DNA from: Zygnema cylindricum
Lineage: Eukaryota > Streptophyta > Zygnematophyceae > Zygnematales > Zygnemataceae
NCBI GenBank assembly: GCA_037447655.1
Contig: JBBHKE010001683.1
Coordinates: 124,001-188,000, forward strand
Reading direction: 5' to 3'
Length of the DNA stretch: 64,000 nt
Both the position numbers and the translations under genes were made by a program. Shown in pieces: positions 34,309-46,327 of this stretch (position 1 is the stretch's first letter; each line of letters opens with the position of its first letter). Under the pieces are notes generated by a model. The model was not told the origin of the DNA. It did not search any database and saw only the letters and a program-made list of their open reading frames with translations.

Positions 34309-34849
34309 CTCCGCCATTTAGTTCCCTGGTTTCTTACAAAAATGACACAAACCATTGGGAGCCCCTTGTCCAAACACATTAGTTTGATTTTTCTGCCCCC
34401 CCTCCATAATTTCTGACTGGTTTTGTGGAATCCTTGTTCCTCCAATCGGTCCCGGCTGCCAAGGCTTACCCACAATTTCCTCCGTTTTGGATCTCTATTA
34501 TATTCTCACAAACGAGAATCATCGCCACCACTGAATTCCATATCTACCTTGAGTCCGGCAAGTCCTGCACACGGTTGACTATATTCTCGACCTCATCTGG
34601 TTACTCCATGAGCAAGGAGTTAACCTTTTCATTTTCAGTTTCTACTTTTCTAGCACTATCTAGCTCCATGAAAAGTGTTGTGAGCTCATTACAAAAATCG
34701 AACATCTTCCCCCCTTTGTATACATATGCATATATTTTCTGATCAACCAACTACTGTTGCTGAATCGTTCCACTTTGGTATATCTATATGAGAGCCACCC
34801 ATACATCGGATGCCCTATCTACTTGCAAATGAGGAGATGGAAGTCCTTC
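34309..34849 (-). pseudogene. gag: B1 gag, central part, inverted
   Basis: On the minus strand it encodes the gag core in order: SPHLQVDRASDVWVALI, AYVYKGGKMFDFCNEL, VNRVQDLPDSR and a GLCHFCKKPG zinc-knuckle start. Several stops are present. It ends at GGCGGAG, where C1 begins. Relative to B2 gag it is collinear. Confidence 0.8.
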
Positions 34850-34890
34850 AGTGACAAAGTCACTTTTACACAAAAAGATGAGTCCAGTAG

Positions 34891-36076
34891 TGAAACTCGG
34901 AGACCTCCATTGGCCCTCAGAGTAGGCAGATCCAAAAGAAGCTTATCTAGATAGTGCCGACTCCAAGTTGATATAAACCCAAATGACTGACCCCTTGACA
35001 ATCACAAACCCATTTTAGCTTCACCCCTGTGAAATAAGACTTTCTGTGTGCTCAGTTCCACCACAGAATGCAAAGTTAGAATATGGGTATTGGACACATT
35101 CACCCTCTTTGACTTTCCCTTAGAAATGCAGCCACCCTGGCAGGCAAAAAGTCTGACCGACTACACCCTTGTGTAGCGTGGACTCCTCAGAGTCTGGAGC
35201 AAAAAGAATCAGTGAAAATGGTTAAGTAAATTGATTGTTATGAATGGTCAAAGATGACCTTTTGTACAGAAGCTCACTCAGAGAGAGGGTCCTATCTACC
35301 AAATTTTTCTAAGTCCTATCTCCCTCTAAAACTCTATCTACTGAAGTACGGCAAATTAAAATACTATGTCGTACATAAAAGTACAGGTGCTGGTGTACTT
35401 TTTGTACGGCCATCGTACGACATGGCCAAAATGTCGACACATGTCATATCCGGATTCGTTTCCGTAATCCCCGGAGTTGCCGCAATCCAATGTGGTTTTG
35501 CCACGTGTCATTCGATGTGGCGGTGATCGCAAACCGCCAAAATCCTATTCCGCAATCTTAGCATCCTTCGCGACTGTCCGATGAAATCCGAATTTCAATC
35601 GTAGCCGTCATAAATACTTGCGCGGTATTCTTTCCGATGTCAAACAAAATGCGCGGTATTTTTTTCGTAACCGTTCCGTACTTCGTACTTTACACAACTG
35701 TTTCTATGCATTATGTATATAGTTCTCGTTAAATGAATTAGTCTAAATGTAACTATTTACATAACTATCATACCCCATATACTCTATCGTATGACCTAGA
35801 CTATTAGGATAAGGTAATCGCTACTGCTAAATTGACATACGGTAGGTACCAGGACCAATTCTTGGCTGCATCAATCTCCCTTTTAGAAAACCCAATGAAA
35901 CTACTGCCTGTCTCTCTCTGGACAGCACAGGCAGCCATGGCTAACTCCTCCTCCAGTCTTCAGTGACTGCGACAAGTGTGGGGACTTGAGTGAGGAGTTA
36001 GAGGCAGGCTGTCAATATCTTCTATTTGCTTTATAATTTGCAATCTCTAGACCTAGAAAATACTTCAATTCCAACA
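34891..36076 (-). repeat. A-family LTR, minus orientation, inside C1 5' LTR
   Basis: Full length on the minus strand (TGTTGGAATTGAAG at 36076 to TTTCA at 34891), about 1.19 kb. It interrupts C1 LTR between AGTCCAGTAG and GGACTCTAAC. The flanking 5-mers AGTAG and GGACT do not match, so the duplication is lost or this LTR formed by recombination. Confidence 0.75.
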
Positions 36077-36722
36077 GGACTCTAACCTTTGCCCGGCAGA
36101 GCCAGACGTAGCCGTCCGCTCTAACTTGTAAGTCACAGAAGATCGTTGAAGGTTATATGGTTTGATAATTATTAAAAGGGTAACAGTGTACCATAAATCA
36201 TTTAACTTGTTAAAGGAAGGTAGTGTAACATAGAACCAGTTCTACGGTATCCAACACGAAAGAAATGTACCCGACATATGTTTTAAAGGAAGACTTAAAA
36301 AGCTGGTCTACATTTGACGGTCGGCATGTAAGCTAACATCACGGAATGGTCATTTTAGTGGTTTGCGGACATAACGTCACCGGATGACACGTGGTGAACT
36401 CTCGTTGCTTTGCGGAATTCACGGAGCACACTAGAACGAGTAAATGAGTGACAAACGTCCCTTGTTCAGCCACGAAGTACACCTACCATACATAAAGTAC
36501 CACGGCTTGTGTATCTTTCCGTACTATACGGTCTTCTGATTCAATAAGTACTTCACTAGTAGGAGGTTTAGAGAGGGGTGTTAGGACTTAGAAATACATG
36601 AGGCGGCTGCCTCTCTTCACCAACCTAAAAAAAGGCTAATTTTGGCCTCATCTAATTAGCTGCTTACTTGAGCAAATTTGGAGATTTTTTTTACGTCTCA
36701 CTTAGAGGAGTTGGGTCCTCAT

Positions 36723-37752
36723 TGTTAAAATTAATAGATTTCTAGAATATTTTCTAGGTATAAATAGTATAAAAGGAAAAGAATAGGACGGACAACATGC
36801 CTCCACCTCTTCTCTCTAGCCCACATACTTGTTGTAGTCAATGAAAGATAGAGAGGGTGGTTGAAACATGGCTGCCTTAGTTCAAAGGCAGTTTTTCTTA
36901 GTAGGTTACTAAAAAGAATCCTGACGGACCCAGGACTTGATTCCGGTACCTGCCGTCTCTCAAGTTGGCCGGTAGTGGTAAACTTTATCCTATTAGACTA
37001 GGACCAATGCTAAATGCTAAAGGGTATGATAGATATATATTTATTTGAGAGTGAACGAGTTCATTTAACTGAAACTGTATACAGCATCATAGATACAATT
37101 TTATAAAGTACGAAGTACAATACTATTTCGAAACGGATACCACGCATTTTGTTTCGAAAGCGAAACGAATATTACACAAGTATTTATGACGGTTGAGATT
37201 GCATTTTGGTTCATATCCAACGGCGCACATCATCCTCGGGGTCTCGGAATGGTCACTTTGGCATTTAGTGACGGGGCATGACCTGGCGCCAGGTGGAGAG
37301 ATAACATTCGGTCGCGGGAATTTCGAGGAACGTACGAACGAGTGAAAAGTGGACACGCGTCCGCTTAATAACCTTGTCGTACATAGGCCGTACAAAAGGT
37401 ACACCGGCATTAGTACATTTTGGTAAGGTACAGTATTCTGATTGGTCCGTACTTCAGTAGATAGGAGTTATTAGAGGGAATCAGGACTAAGTAAATTTTG
37501 GTAGGCAATCACCTCTCTCTTTGAGAGTTTGTACAAATTGGCATTTTTACTGCCTCATAACTTATCGCCTGGTTGGGCGTTTTCAGAGATTCTTTTTCCT
37601 ACGGACTCAAGGGAGTCTAGGCTGCACAAGGGTGTTGTCAGATTGTCTGCTTGGCTGCTTGGGTAGCAGTGGTTTCCATTGAAAGTGGGTTAGTTAATAA
37701 CTATCTAGAGGCTTCCTAAATTTTGTAGTCCAATGGAGGACACATAATTGCA
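36723..37752 (+). repeat. D1 5' LTR
   Basis: It starts TGTTAAAATTAATAG and ends ATTGCA. The antisense tRNA-like module has a T-run at 36911-36915, B-box-like GGAATCAAGTCC at 36944-36933 and A-box-like end near 37000, all on the minus strand. The primer site GGTTATGGGCTCACC follows at 37753-37767 with one mismatch. Confidence 0.88.
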
Positions 37753-37758
37753 GGTTAT

Positions 37759-38965
37759 GGGCTCACCCTCTAGGGTGCCCATCTTCAATGGATCAAGGTT
37801 TATCTATTGAGAAGCCATGATGACATGGGCTTTGTGTGAAAAACGATACTGGGGTATTGTTAGTGGACAAGTGAAACGTCCACCTCAAGGAACACCACCG
37901 AGATTTGGTGGAATAAGGTTTTTTGTAGCAACATCTGCTGCAGCAGAGGAGGCAGATGATGGGGACACAAGTGTGTCCAAAAAGGGGAAAGAAAAGGAGA
38001 CACCTCTTACTCCTATTTTTCCTATTTCCACGACACCCGGAGCGGCGATCGCGAAGACTGTGGAGACCGATAGTCAAATATGGAAAGACACCAACATGGC
38101 TGCTAAGAACTTCATTCGGAGACACCTCACACAAGCTTTGGCAACTCCTCACATTCACGTTTACAAGGCCGAGGAGTGGTGGGTGAGTTTGATAGAGATC
38201 TATAAAGCTGGTACAATTGAGGAGCTCTAGTTGGCAGAGCAAAAGTTGGGAAATTATACTTAGAAAGGGGGAAAGATGTTAGACTACTGTAATGATCTTT
38301 CTTGTTTGTATATGGAGATGGAGAGTGCCCGATGGATAGGTACAATGAAAATGAAGGTTAACACTCTCATCATGATGTTACCTGACGAGTATGAGAATAT
38401 AGTGTACAAAGTACAGGAAATGACTGATAGTTCATGGAAGTGAAATACAGTGGTCCGCATGATAGTTGTGCAAGAGAACGCGATTGAAACCAGGAGAGGT
38501 GGAAAGAGCGTTCAAGGTCTAGCCGCCGGAGGGGATAGGCGGAAACCGGACCCGAAAATACCATACAAAGGAGAAACAGTTCAGTTTGGAGGACCGAGGC
38601 CCCCAAAGGGCCTATGTCATTTTTGCAAAAGGCCGGGACACTTTATCGCGAATTGTGTCAAGCTATCGCAGCTAAGGCTCCAAGAGAACCATGGAGGGGG
38701 TTCTTTCGGAGGGAAGAAAAAGGCACTTTTGGTTACAAAGGTAACAAGAGAGACCGAGGACGAGTCCTGTGAAGAGGACGGGGAGCTTCTTCTTGACGAG
38801 AGTCTGGAGGAGAAGGAGATCCCTTGGAGACAAAAGTGTGCCCTTGAAGCAATTCGGGAAGCTCAACAGGAAGGATGGATCATCGACTCAGGTGCATCCA
38901 TGCATATGTGTCGTGACAAGGACCTCTTCACTAAGATAAGGAAAATCCCTACTGTAGAAATATAG
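37759..38965 (+). pseudogene. gag: D1 gag and protease start
   Basis: Gag fragments: 37817-38230 (GIVSGQVKRPP...KNFIRRHLTQALATPH) and, after stops, 38450-38965. The zinc knuckle CHFCKRPGHFIANC is intact (CX2CX4HX4C). The aspartic protease motif WIIDSGASMHMC follows at about 38873-38908 with its DSG triad intact, before a stop at 38963. Confidence 0.8.
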
Positions 38966-39208
38966 TATCAGGATGGGAGAGTGGTTATTAGAAATCTACT
39001 GAGATTAGTAGATTTGAAAGTCTTAGTAGAGGAAAAGACTTGTATACTCATATTCTCTGATGTACTCTACATTCCTCAGGTGAGTAAAAATCTTGTCACT
39101 ACGTCTGTGTTAGATGACAAAGAGTTTGATACCTTCACTAAAAAATGAGTCTTCACAGCTAAGTATGGGGATGAAGTTAACTTCACGACAGATAAGGGTA
39201 GCCAAGGA

Positions 39209-39979
39209 ATGTTTACGTTTAACATGAGTAATGAAAAAAAGAATTCTTACTATGTTGGTGTTCCTAAGTTGATGATTTGGCATAAACGATTGGGGCATGT
39301 GGATTTTGATAGGATGAGGGAAATGAAAAAGCTTTGGGTAGTAAAAGGCATTCAGTTTGGGGATAATGAAATGATGAATGATTGTAGTGGCTGTGCTCAA
39401 GGTAAGGCTCACACACTTCCCTTTCCCAAAGCCGCCACATATAGAGGTGAGAAAGTACTAGATCTAGTCCACACCCGGGGACCAGCAAAAGTGCCTTCGG
39501 TTGGAGGAAAGAGGTTTATGTTGACAATAACCGATAACTGGTCTAGATACTCTAGAGTCTTCTTCCTAAAAACAATTTTTGAAACATCATCTTACTTCAA
39601 AGAATATAAAGCTTGGAGTGGGAAGTTGCATGGAACCCCATTAACAGGATAAAGAGTGATAATGGGGGGGGAATACACCCTTAACCAGTTTGAGGAATAC
39701 TTAAGAGATGAGGGAGTTCACCACCAGAAAACCGTACCATATAACCCGGAACAAAATGGGGTAGCTGAGAGGTTGAACCGAACAGTAGGAGATAGTGCAC
39801 GTAGTATGTTGGCCGACAAGAAAATACGAAAGAGATTTTGGGTAGAGGCCATGAACTGTGCCAACTACATTAAGAATAAAGTCCTTACCCTAGCTATAAA
39901 AGGAATGACACCTTATGAGAGATGGGTGGGAAGGAAACCAGATATCTCTCACCTTAAAGTTTTCGGTAGCCAAGTTTAA
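39209..39979 (+). pseudogene. D1 integrase
   Basis: The HHCC zinc region is intact (HKRLGHVDFDRM ... CSGCAQGK). In the core the first catalytic aspartate is lost by a small deletion (LVHTRGPAKV instead of HTDIWGP). A frameshift at about 39650 separates the second motif (GGEYTLNQFEEYL). The last part, PEQNGVAERLNRTVGDSAR, keeps the glutamate. Confidence 0.8.
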
Positions 39980-40123
39980 AGTCTTGACAAGGATAAGAAA
40001 AACTGGAAACTAGATGCTAAGGGAAAACCTTGATACTTTGTAGGATATGATGAGGATGTCAAGGGATATAGAGTCTATGACTTAGCAAAGAGAGATATCA
40101 TTCTGGTCAAACACCTAGTTGTC

Positions 40124-42079
40124 ATGGATGAAGGGATATCATTTGACCCTTTTAAATATACCAAAAAGACAAGAATCAGGTTTGAGTCTGAAAATGAGGA
40201 GGACTCCATCCTTCCCGAAATGGACATGAGTGAAACAGGGATTGCAGATTCAAGGGAGATCGAAGACACAGGCAATCCACCGGAAACGTCACATATTCTT
40301 ATGGACATCGAGGAGACTGACGAGGAGGGACCAGAACTAGCTTCCATAGATAGGGGAGCCGATGTGACAGTAAGGAGAAATCCAAGACTTCCCTCCATCC
40401 CAACTTCAGAGTTTGAGGGGGGGAGAAAGAGCAACAAAAGGATCCAGGAAAAACATGCGGCTCACAAGGTAACTAAGCTATCTCACCCATATGAGCCTCA
40501 GTCATACTCAGAGGCAGTAAACAGTCTGGAGAATGATAGATGGATTAGAGCCATAAATGATGAGATGGCCTATAATATGGAAATAAATACTTGGGAACTA
40601 GCGGACTGTTATCCTTACAGAAAACTAATTGGCTGTAAATGGGTGTTTAAACTAAAACTGAACCCAAATAATACTATTGAGAGATATAAAGCTCGTTTAG
40701 TAGCAAAGGGATTCACCCAAAAAGAGGGGATTGACTATGAGGAGATGTTTGCTCCAGTTGTTTGGTTCCCATCAGTAAGAATTCTCCTCAGTCTAGCAAC
40801 TACGGAAGACATGGAAATTCATCAGATGGATATTAAGAACGCATTTCTCAATGGTGAATTAGAGGAAGAAATCTTCATGCGGCAACTAGAGGGATTCGTG
40901 GAGAATGGGGAAGAGAGCAAATTTTGTTGGATCATAAAGTCCTTGTATGGACTTAAGCAGGCTCCCCGACACTGGAATAACAAACTAGATGAGTTTCTCA
41001 CTGGTGTGGGATATATCCGGATCAGCTATGACCATTTTATCTATATGTTTGAAGATAAGAATGGTGTCATTTTTATTGCAATTTATGTGGATGATCTGCT
41101 TGTGTTGAGTAAATCTTTGGAAAAGATTAATACGCTAAAGAAAGATCTTAGAAGCAAATTTGATATGAAGGATTTAGGTGAGGCAAGATATATTATGGGG
41201 ATCCAAATGGAGAGAGATAGATATAAAAATATTATCACTTACCCAGAAAGAAACAATAGGTAATATGCTTGAGAAATTCCAAATGGAAAAGGCTAACAGT
41301 TGTACCACTCCCACGGACTTGAAAAAAGTAAGTGATGGGAGTGTAGAAGGAGTGATGATCTTAGACGATCAGATGAGTCCAGAGGAGAGAGAGTTTATGA
41401 AATCTATCCTTTATAGACAGGTCGTAGGAAGTTTGATCTATTTTATAAACTGTACTAGGCCGGACATATCGGCAGTAGTTGGAGTACTTAGTAGGAGTCT
41501 TAATGATCCTAGGAAAAGAGACAAGGAGGCAGCCAAGAGAGTCATGAGATATCTAGTGGGAACTAGAGAGTTATGGTTGCATTTGGGAGGGGAGCACAGT
41601 GACATCACTACTTGGAGTGATGCCAGTTATGGGGGCGCACCTATGAGATGATGCACTTCTGGGTATGTGTTGTATGTGGGGGAAGTTGCTTGTTGTTGGA
41701 GCAGTAAGCAACAAAAGGTGGTGGCTCAGTCTACTATGGAGACTGAGTACATGGCCTCTTGTTCTGCTATGAAAGAATTGATGTTGGTAAAGTCCTTGTT
41801 GCAAGAACCGGGTATATATAGGAGGTAGTGCATGAAGTGTTTTGTGATAATCAAGCTGCCATTGCCACTGCAGCTAATCCAAAACATCATCTCAAAGCTA
41901 AGCATATGGACATAAGATTGAGTTTTGTGAGGGAAAAAGTTGAGAATAAGATTGTGAATCTTGTATATAAATCTGATGAGGAAATGGTGGCTAATATGAT
42001 GATAAAACCACTGCCCTCTCCTAAATTTAATTATTGCAGAGAAAAATGTGGACTAAAAGTGAAGTTAAAATTAGACTAG
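40124..42079 (+). pseudogene. D1 reverse transcriptase and RNase H
   Basis: 40124-41263 is a 379-codon frame: linker, KWVFKLKLNPNNTIERYKA, HQMDIKNAFLNGELEEEIF, SLYGLKQAPR and the catalytic IYVDDLLVLS. A frameshift near 41260 leads to 41178-41651 (RPDISAVVGVLSRSL, ITTWSDASYGG). A stop at 41649 and further breaks follow, and the RNase H end is in 41828-42079 (FCDNQAAIATAANPKHH...KHMDIRLSFVREKV). The polymerase motif is intact although the whole is not translatable. Confidence 0.85.
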
Positions 42080-42092
42080 AAAATAAGGGGAG

Positions 42093-43119
42093 TGTTGAAA
42101 TTAATAGATTTTTTTATTATTTTCTAGGTATAAATATGTTAGTATAAAAGGAAAAAAATAGGACGGACAGCATGCCTCCACCTCCTCTCTCTAGCCCCCA
42201 TACTTATTCTAGTCAGTGAAAGATACAGAGGGTGGTTGAAACATGGCTGCCTTAGTTCAACAAGCAGCTATTTTCGTTGGTTACTAAAAAGAATCCTGAC
42301 GGACCCAAGACTTGATTCTGGTACCTGCCGTCTCTCAAGTTGGCCGGTAGAGGTAAGCTTTATCCTATTAGACTAGGACCAATGCTAAATGCTATAGGGT
42401 ATGATAGATATATATTTATTTGAGAGTGAAAAAGTTATTTAACTGAAACTGTATACGACATGCATAGATACAGTTTTATAAAGTACGAAGTACGATACTA
42501 TTTCGAAACGGATACCACGCATTTGGTTTCGAAAGCAAAACGAATATTACACAAGTTATTATAACGGCTAAGATTGCATTTTGGTTCATATCTAACGGCG
42601 CACATCATCCCCGTGATCCGGGAATGGTCACTTTGGCATAGAGTGACGGGGCATGACCTTGCGCCACGTGGAGAGATAATATTCGGTCGCGGGAATTCCG
42701 AGGAATGTACGGACGAGTGAAAAGTGGACACGCATCCGCTTAATAGCCTTGTCGTACATAGGCCGTACAAAAGGTACACCGACAGTAGTACTTTTTGGTA
42801 CGGTACAATATTTTGATTGGTCCGTACCCAAGTAGATAGGAGTTATTGGAGGGAATCAGGACTTAGTAAATTTTGGTAGGCAGTCACCTCTCTCTTTGAG
42901 AGTTTGTAAAAACTAGCATTTTTATTGCCTCATAACTTATCGCCTGGTTGGGCGTTTTCAGAGATTCTTTTTCTTACACACTCAAGGGTGTCCAAGCTGC
43001 ACAAGGATGGAGTCAGATAGTCTGCTTGGGTAGCAGTGGTTGCCATTGAAAGTGGGTTAGTTAATAACTATCTAGAGGCTTCCTAAATTTTGTAGTCCAA
43101 TGGAGGACACAGAATTACA
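42093..43119 (+). repeat. D1 3' LTR
   Basis: It starts TGTTGAAATTAATAG and ends AATTACA; 1027 bp against 1030 bp in the 5' copy, with scattered substitutions. Confidence 0.88.
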
Positions 43120-43258
43120 CTCATAGGGTTGAGGTAAGTCTGATCTGATAGGGTTCAGATTGACTATTATTCTTGTGCAAAGTGGGAAAGTAAAATTTAT
43201 CGTAGAAGGCTTCCGAAGACTAGAGATTCTTTTAGCCAATGGCGGCCACATAATTATA

Positions 43259-45073
43259 GTTATGGGACCACCCTCTAGGGTGCCCGTATTCAACGGAAAC
43301 ATGTTTATCTATTCAGGAACCTCAAAAGCACTTATAAGGGATAGTGAGTGGAATGCTGAGAAGGTTATCATTAATATATGGAGGTCCACTTAGATTCGGT
43401 GGCGCTAGATTCTCTGGGGGATAACAACAAAAAGAGGAGATAGAAGAGAGTGAAAAATAAGGCAATGTGGTTGACAAAGGAAACGAGAAGGGAAAAGAGA
43501 CACTTACTCCTACAGCTCTAGTCATTGCATTTGAGGTTTGCGACTACAACAATGAAGTAGCAAAATATCTTTTCCTCTAGCACCTCACTTAAGGAGTATC
43601 TACCCCTCATCTAATGGTAGTGAAAGCAACACACATCTAGGAAGCCCTTGTTGACGTATATAAGAGTTGTAATATTCAACAACAACAACTAGCTAATCCA
43701 AGGATCAAGTCATACTTTCACAAAGGGGGAAAAATGTTGGATTTATGCAATGACTTAGTAGGATTCTTCATGAAGCTTCAAAGTGTTGGACGGCAGCTGT
43801 CAGAAAAAGAAAAGGTGAACATTATAATCATGAAATTGCCGGATGAGTACGAAAACGTAGTAAATCGGGTACAGGAACTACCACATCAATGGTGGATTTA
43901 GAACTCAGTGGTAGCAATGATTCTTGTTCGTGAAAACATTATGGAGATTCGTAGGGGGGGGGAGAGTGCGCAGGCGTGGTAGGAATGATTCTTGTTCGTG
44001 AGAAACCCATGTAGATTCGTAGGGGGGGGGAAGAGTTCACAAGCACTGGCTATTGGAACAGACTGGGGGAATCGAGACTTTAAGAAACCTTACAAGACTT
44101 CGAAAAAGGAAAACGAGGTATTCAAAGAGATGGACTTGAAAGGGGTGCTTCGAAAGGATTTTGTCATTTTTGCAAAAAGCTTGGACACTATATGGCTGAT
44201 TGCAACTGAATGGCCGATCTCATAAACAATGAGGGATCCCAAAAACGAAACGCAGGTGGAAAGAAAAAGGTGTTTGTGGCTACACAAGTGGAAGAGGATG
44301 ATACGGAGGATCTGAATGAGGAAATCGACGATCTTCTTCTGAACTAACAACATGAGAAGAAAGAGACCGAGTCTGAAATTTCAAGAAGGCAAAAGTGCGC
44401 CTTCGGGGAATGAGAGAACTTGAAGAAGGGTGGATAATTGATTCAAAGGCATCTATGCACATGGGTAGAGAGAAGACTTTGTTTGTGAGTCTTAGGAAGA
44501 TTCTTTCAATTGAGATAGAATATGGAGATGGTAGGGTTCTAACTACTACCTTAGTAAGGTCGGTTGATTTGAAAGTCCAGGTAAAAGGAAAAGTATATAT
44601 GGTTACCCTCACACATGTTCTCTATATACCTCAGCTGAACAAAAACCTCATATCCACCTCTGTGCTACATGATAAACGGTTTGAAACTAAGACTAAGAAG
44701 GGTGTCTTCACAGCTAGCTTTGAGGGTAACACTTTTTTCATAGCTGTGAAATGAAGTCAACGAATGTTAAGATTGGTTTTGATTAATAGAAAGAAAATAC
44801 TTTTGTATTATTGTGTGAATGATATGATGATATGGCACAAAAGATTTGGGCATGTGAATGCAGAAAGATTAAAAGAAATGAAAGAAAAGGGAGTGATAGG
44901 GGGAATGCATTTTTAAAATGATGAAATATTAGGAAATTGCATTAGATGTGCTCAAGGGAAAATACATAGGTTGCCGTTTCTAAAAACTGCCACAGATAGA
45001 GGACCTAAAATACAAGATCTAGTACACAATGATATCTAGGGACCGGTTAGAGTTCTTTCACATGGGGAAAAGA
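43259..45073 (+). pseudogene. gag: C1 gag, protease and integrase start
   Basis: Primer site GTTATGGGACCACC (43259-43272, one mismatch) overlaps the MGPPSRVPVFNG start. Gag pieces run to 44225. The protease region at 44395-44754 reads WIIDSKASMHMG, with the catalytic DSG changed to DSK. The integrase zinc region starts at about 44821 (WHKRFGHVN ... RCAQGK). It is interrupted at 45073 by E2 and resumes at 51597. Many stops and frameshifts. Confidence 0.75.
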
Positions 45074-46271
45074 TGTTGTTCTACAACCACCGAGAAATAG
45101 CACTAGTAGTGGAAGTAGACATGGAAAACAACAAAAGCTATCAAACACCTACTCAATAGCCAACTTTCTGCTTACAAAAAATATGACTCAAAAGGCCAAT
45201 ATGCCTCAAATATCTTACAATGATAAAAAATAGAGTAAACTGACAATTCCCAAAATTGCAACCCAAATGACTTAGTAAACCATTAGACATGACTCTTGGA
45301 AGTTTCCCAAAAATTGCCCTTAAAATGTCACAATCCCAAAACTGGACGATACAAATTTGTCTAAGTCCTAAACTATATACTCAAAGTAAGTATATACTGG
45401 TCACACTAATACGAGTGACTGTACAACAGTACTATCCTGACTAACGACAAAGTATCCTGCCTGTACTTTACTGTACCGTGAGTACCTCCAAAAATCTAAT
45501 TACTACATGCCGCTAAATGAACGATGAAACACTATTAATTAATTCGTTAAACATTAACTTATTCTTTTCCAAATATTTACAGATATTGTCTGTACAATTA
45601 ATGCTGCCGATGCTTAGTCAGCAAGAGCTGCAAAAGTGCAGATGAATATTGGTTCGATGGTACGAACGTTCTGAGTGCGTACGGCGCACTCAATCATTGT
45701 GGTCCGCGCTTTAATCGCGTCCGTTGAATCTGTCTCGTATGAACGATATTCCTTTGATTTCGTACGGTACACTCCCAGATGTCCGGCTCGCTTTCCACCT
45801 GTTAGATTCCCCGAAACTGTCCGTATGATTTTTGACACGTGTATGTGGATGTCGGCAACTCAGGAATACCTGCATTAACTTCTCTTGCCGACTTAAGGTC
45901 CCACATGAATCACACTTTGTGGTCCTAGGTGAATCGCGTCCGTTGGCAAGAATTCAATCAATGATGATAGCGTCGAACCGTACCATATGTTTCTGGAATA
46001 ACCGGTTCAGATTCCGTTCGTACCATCTGGTGAATCCAATCGTCTCCTGCGTGACGCGTGTAATTGACTGTCGCCGCCATTCCGTAAAACCCGCATACGT
46101 CTCTCTTGCTGATGCGCGTCCCTGTAAAAGTACAATACACTCTATTGTACTTTTGCTACTGTAATACTAATTAAGGTAAATACTACAGCAGACTACCTAG
46201 AAAATATTTTAAGTTATTTAAGTCTCTTCTTACAACCCTATCTACTCAATTAAAGATTTCCAATTACAACA
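45074..46271 (-). repeat. E2 3' LTR
   Basis: 1198 bp, starting TGTTGTAATTGG on the minus strand and ending CAACA; it matches 50398-51596 with scattered differences. Confidence 0.88.
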
Positions 46272-46327
46272 CTCCTCTAAATCTTTAGACTCAGTTACCC
46301 ACTTTGTCCAATGGTTTCTCTGCAAAA

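Larger units (their letters stand above)
32936..34849. other. Inverted segment (~1.9 kb) spanning the B1 gag / C1 LTR border
   Basis: Plus-strand B1 gag ends at CATCTTACT (about 32935) and resumes as its complement from 34849. C1 LTR ends on the minus strand at GGTAGGAAG (32944-32936) and resumes on the plus strand at 34850 (AGTGACAAAGTCAC). Flipping 32936-34849 restores both the gag order and the LTR order, with about 15 bases lost compared with the 3' LTR copy at 54391-54398. Confidence 0.8.
36723..43119 (+). mobile_element. D1: full-length copia-type element, 6.4 kb
   Basis: LTRs are 36723-37752 and 42093-43119. The exact 5-bp duplication CTCAT is at 36718-36722 and 43120-43124. A polypurine tract AAATAAGGGGAG precedes the 3' LTR. 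The interior runs gag, protease, integrase, reverse transcriptase, RNase H in Ty1/copia order, with several stops and frameshifts. It is the most complete plus-strand element in the window. Confidence 0.92.

Noticed and set aside
30653-43258. Reading the stack as tandem independent elements in a row
   Set aside because: Target duplications and rejoining of split LTR and gag pieces show nesting instead.
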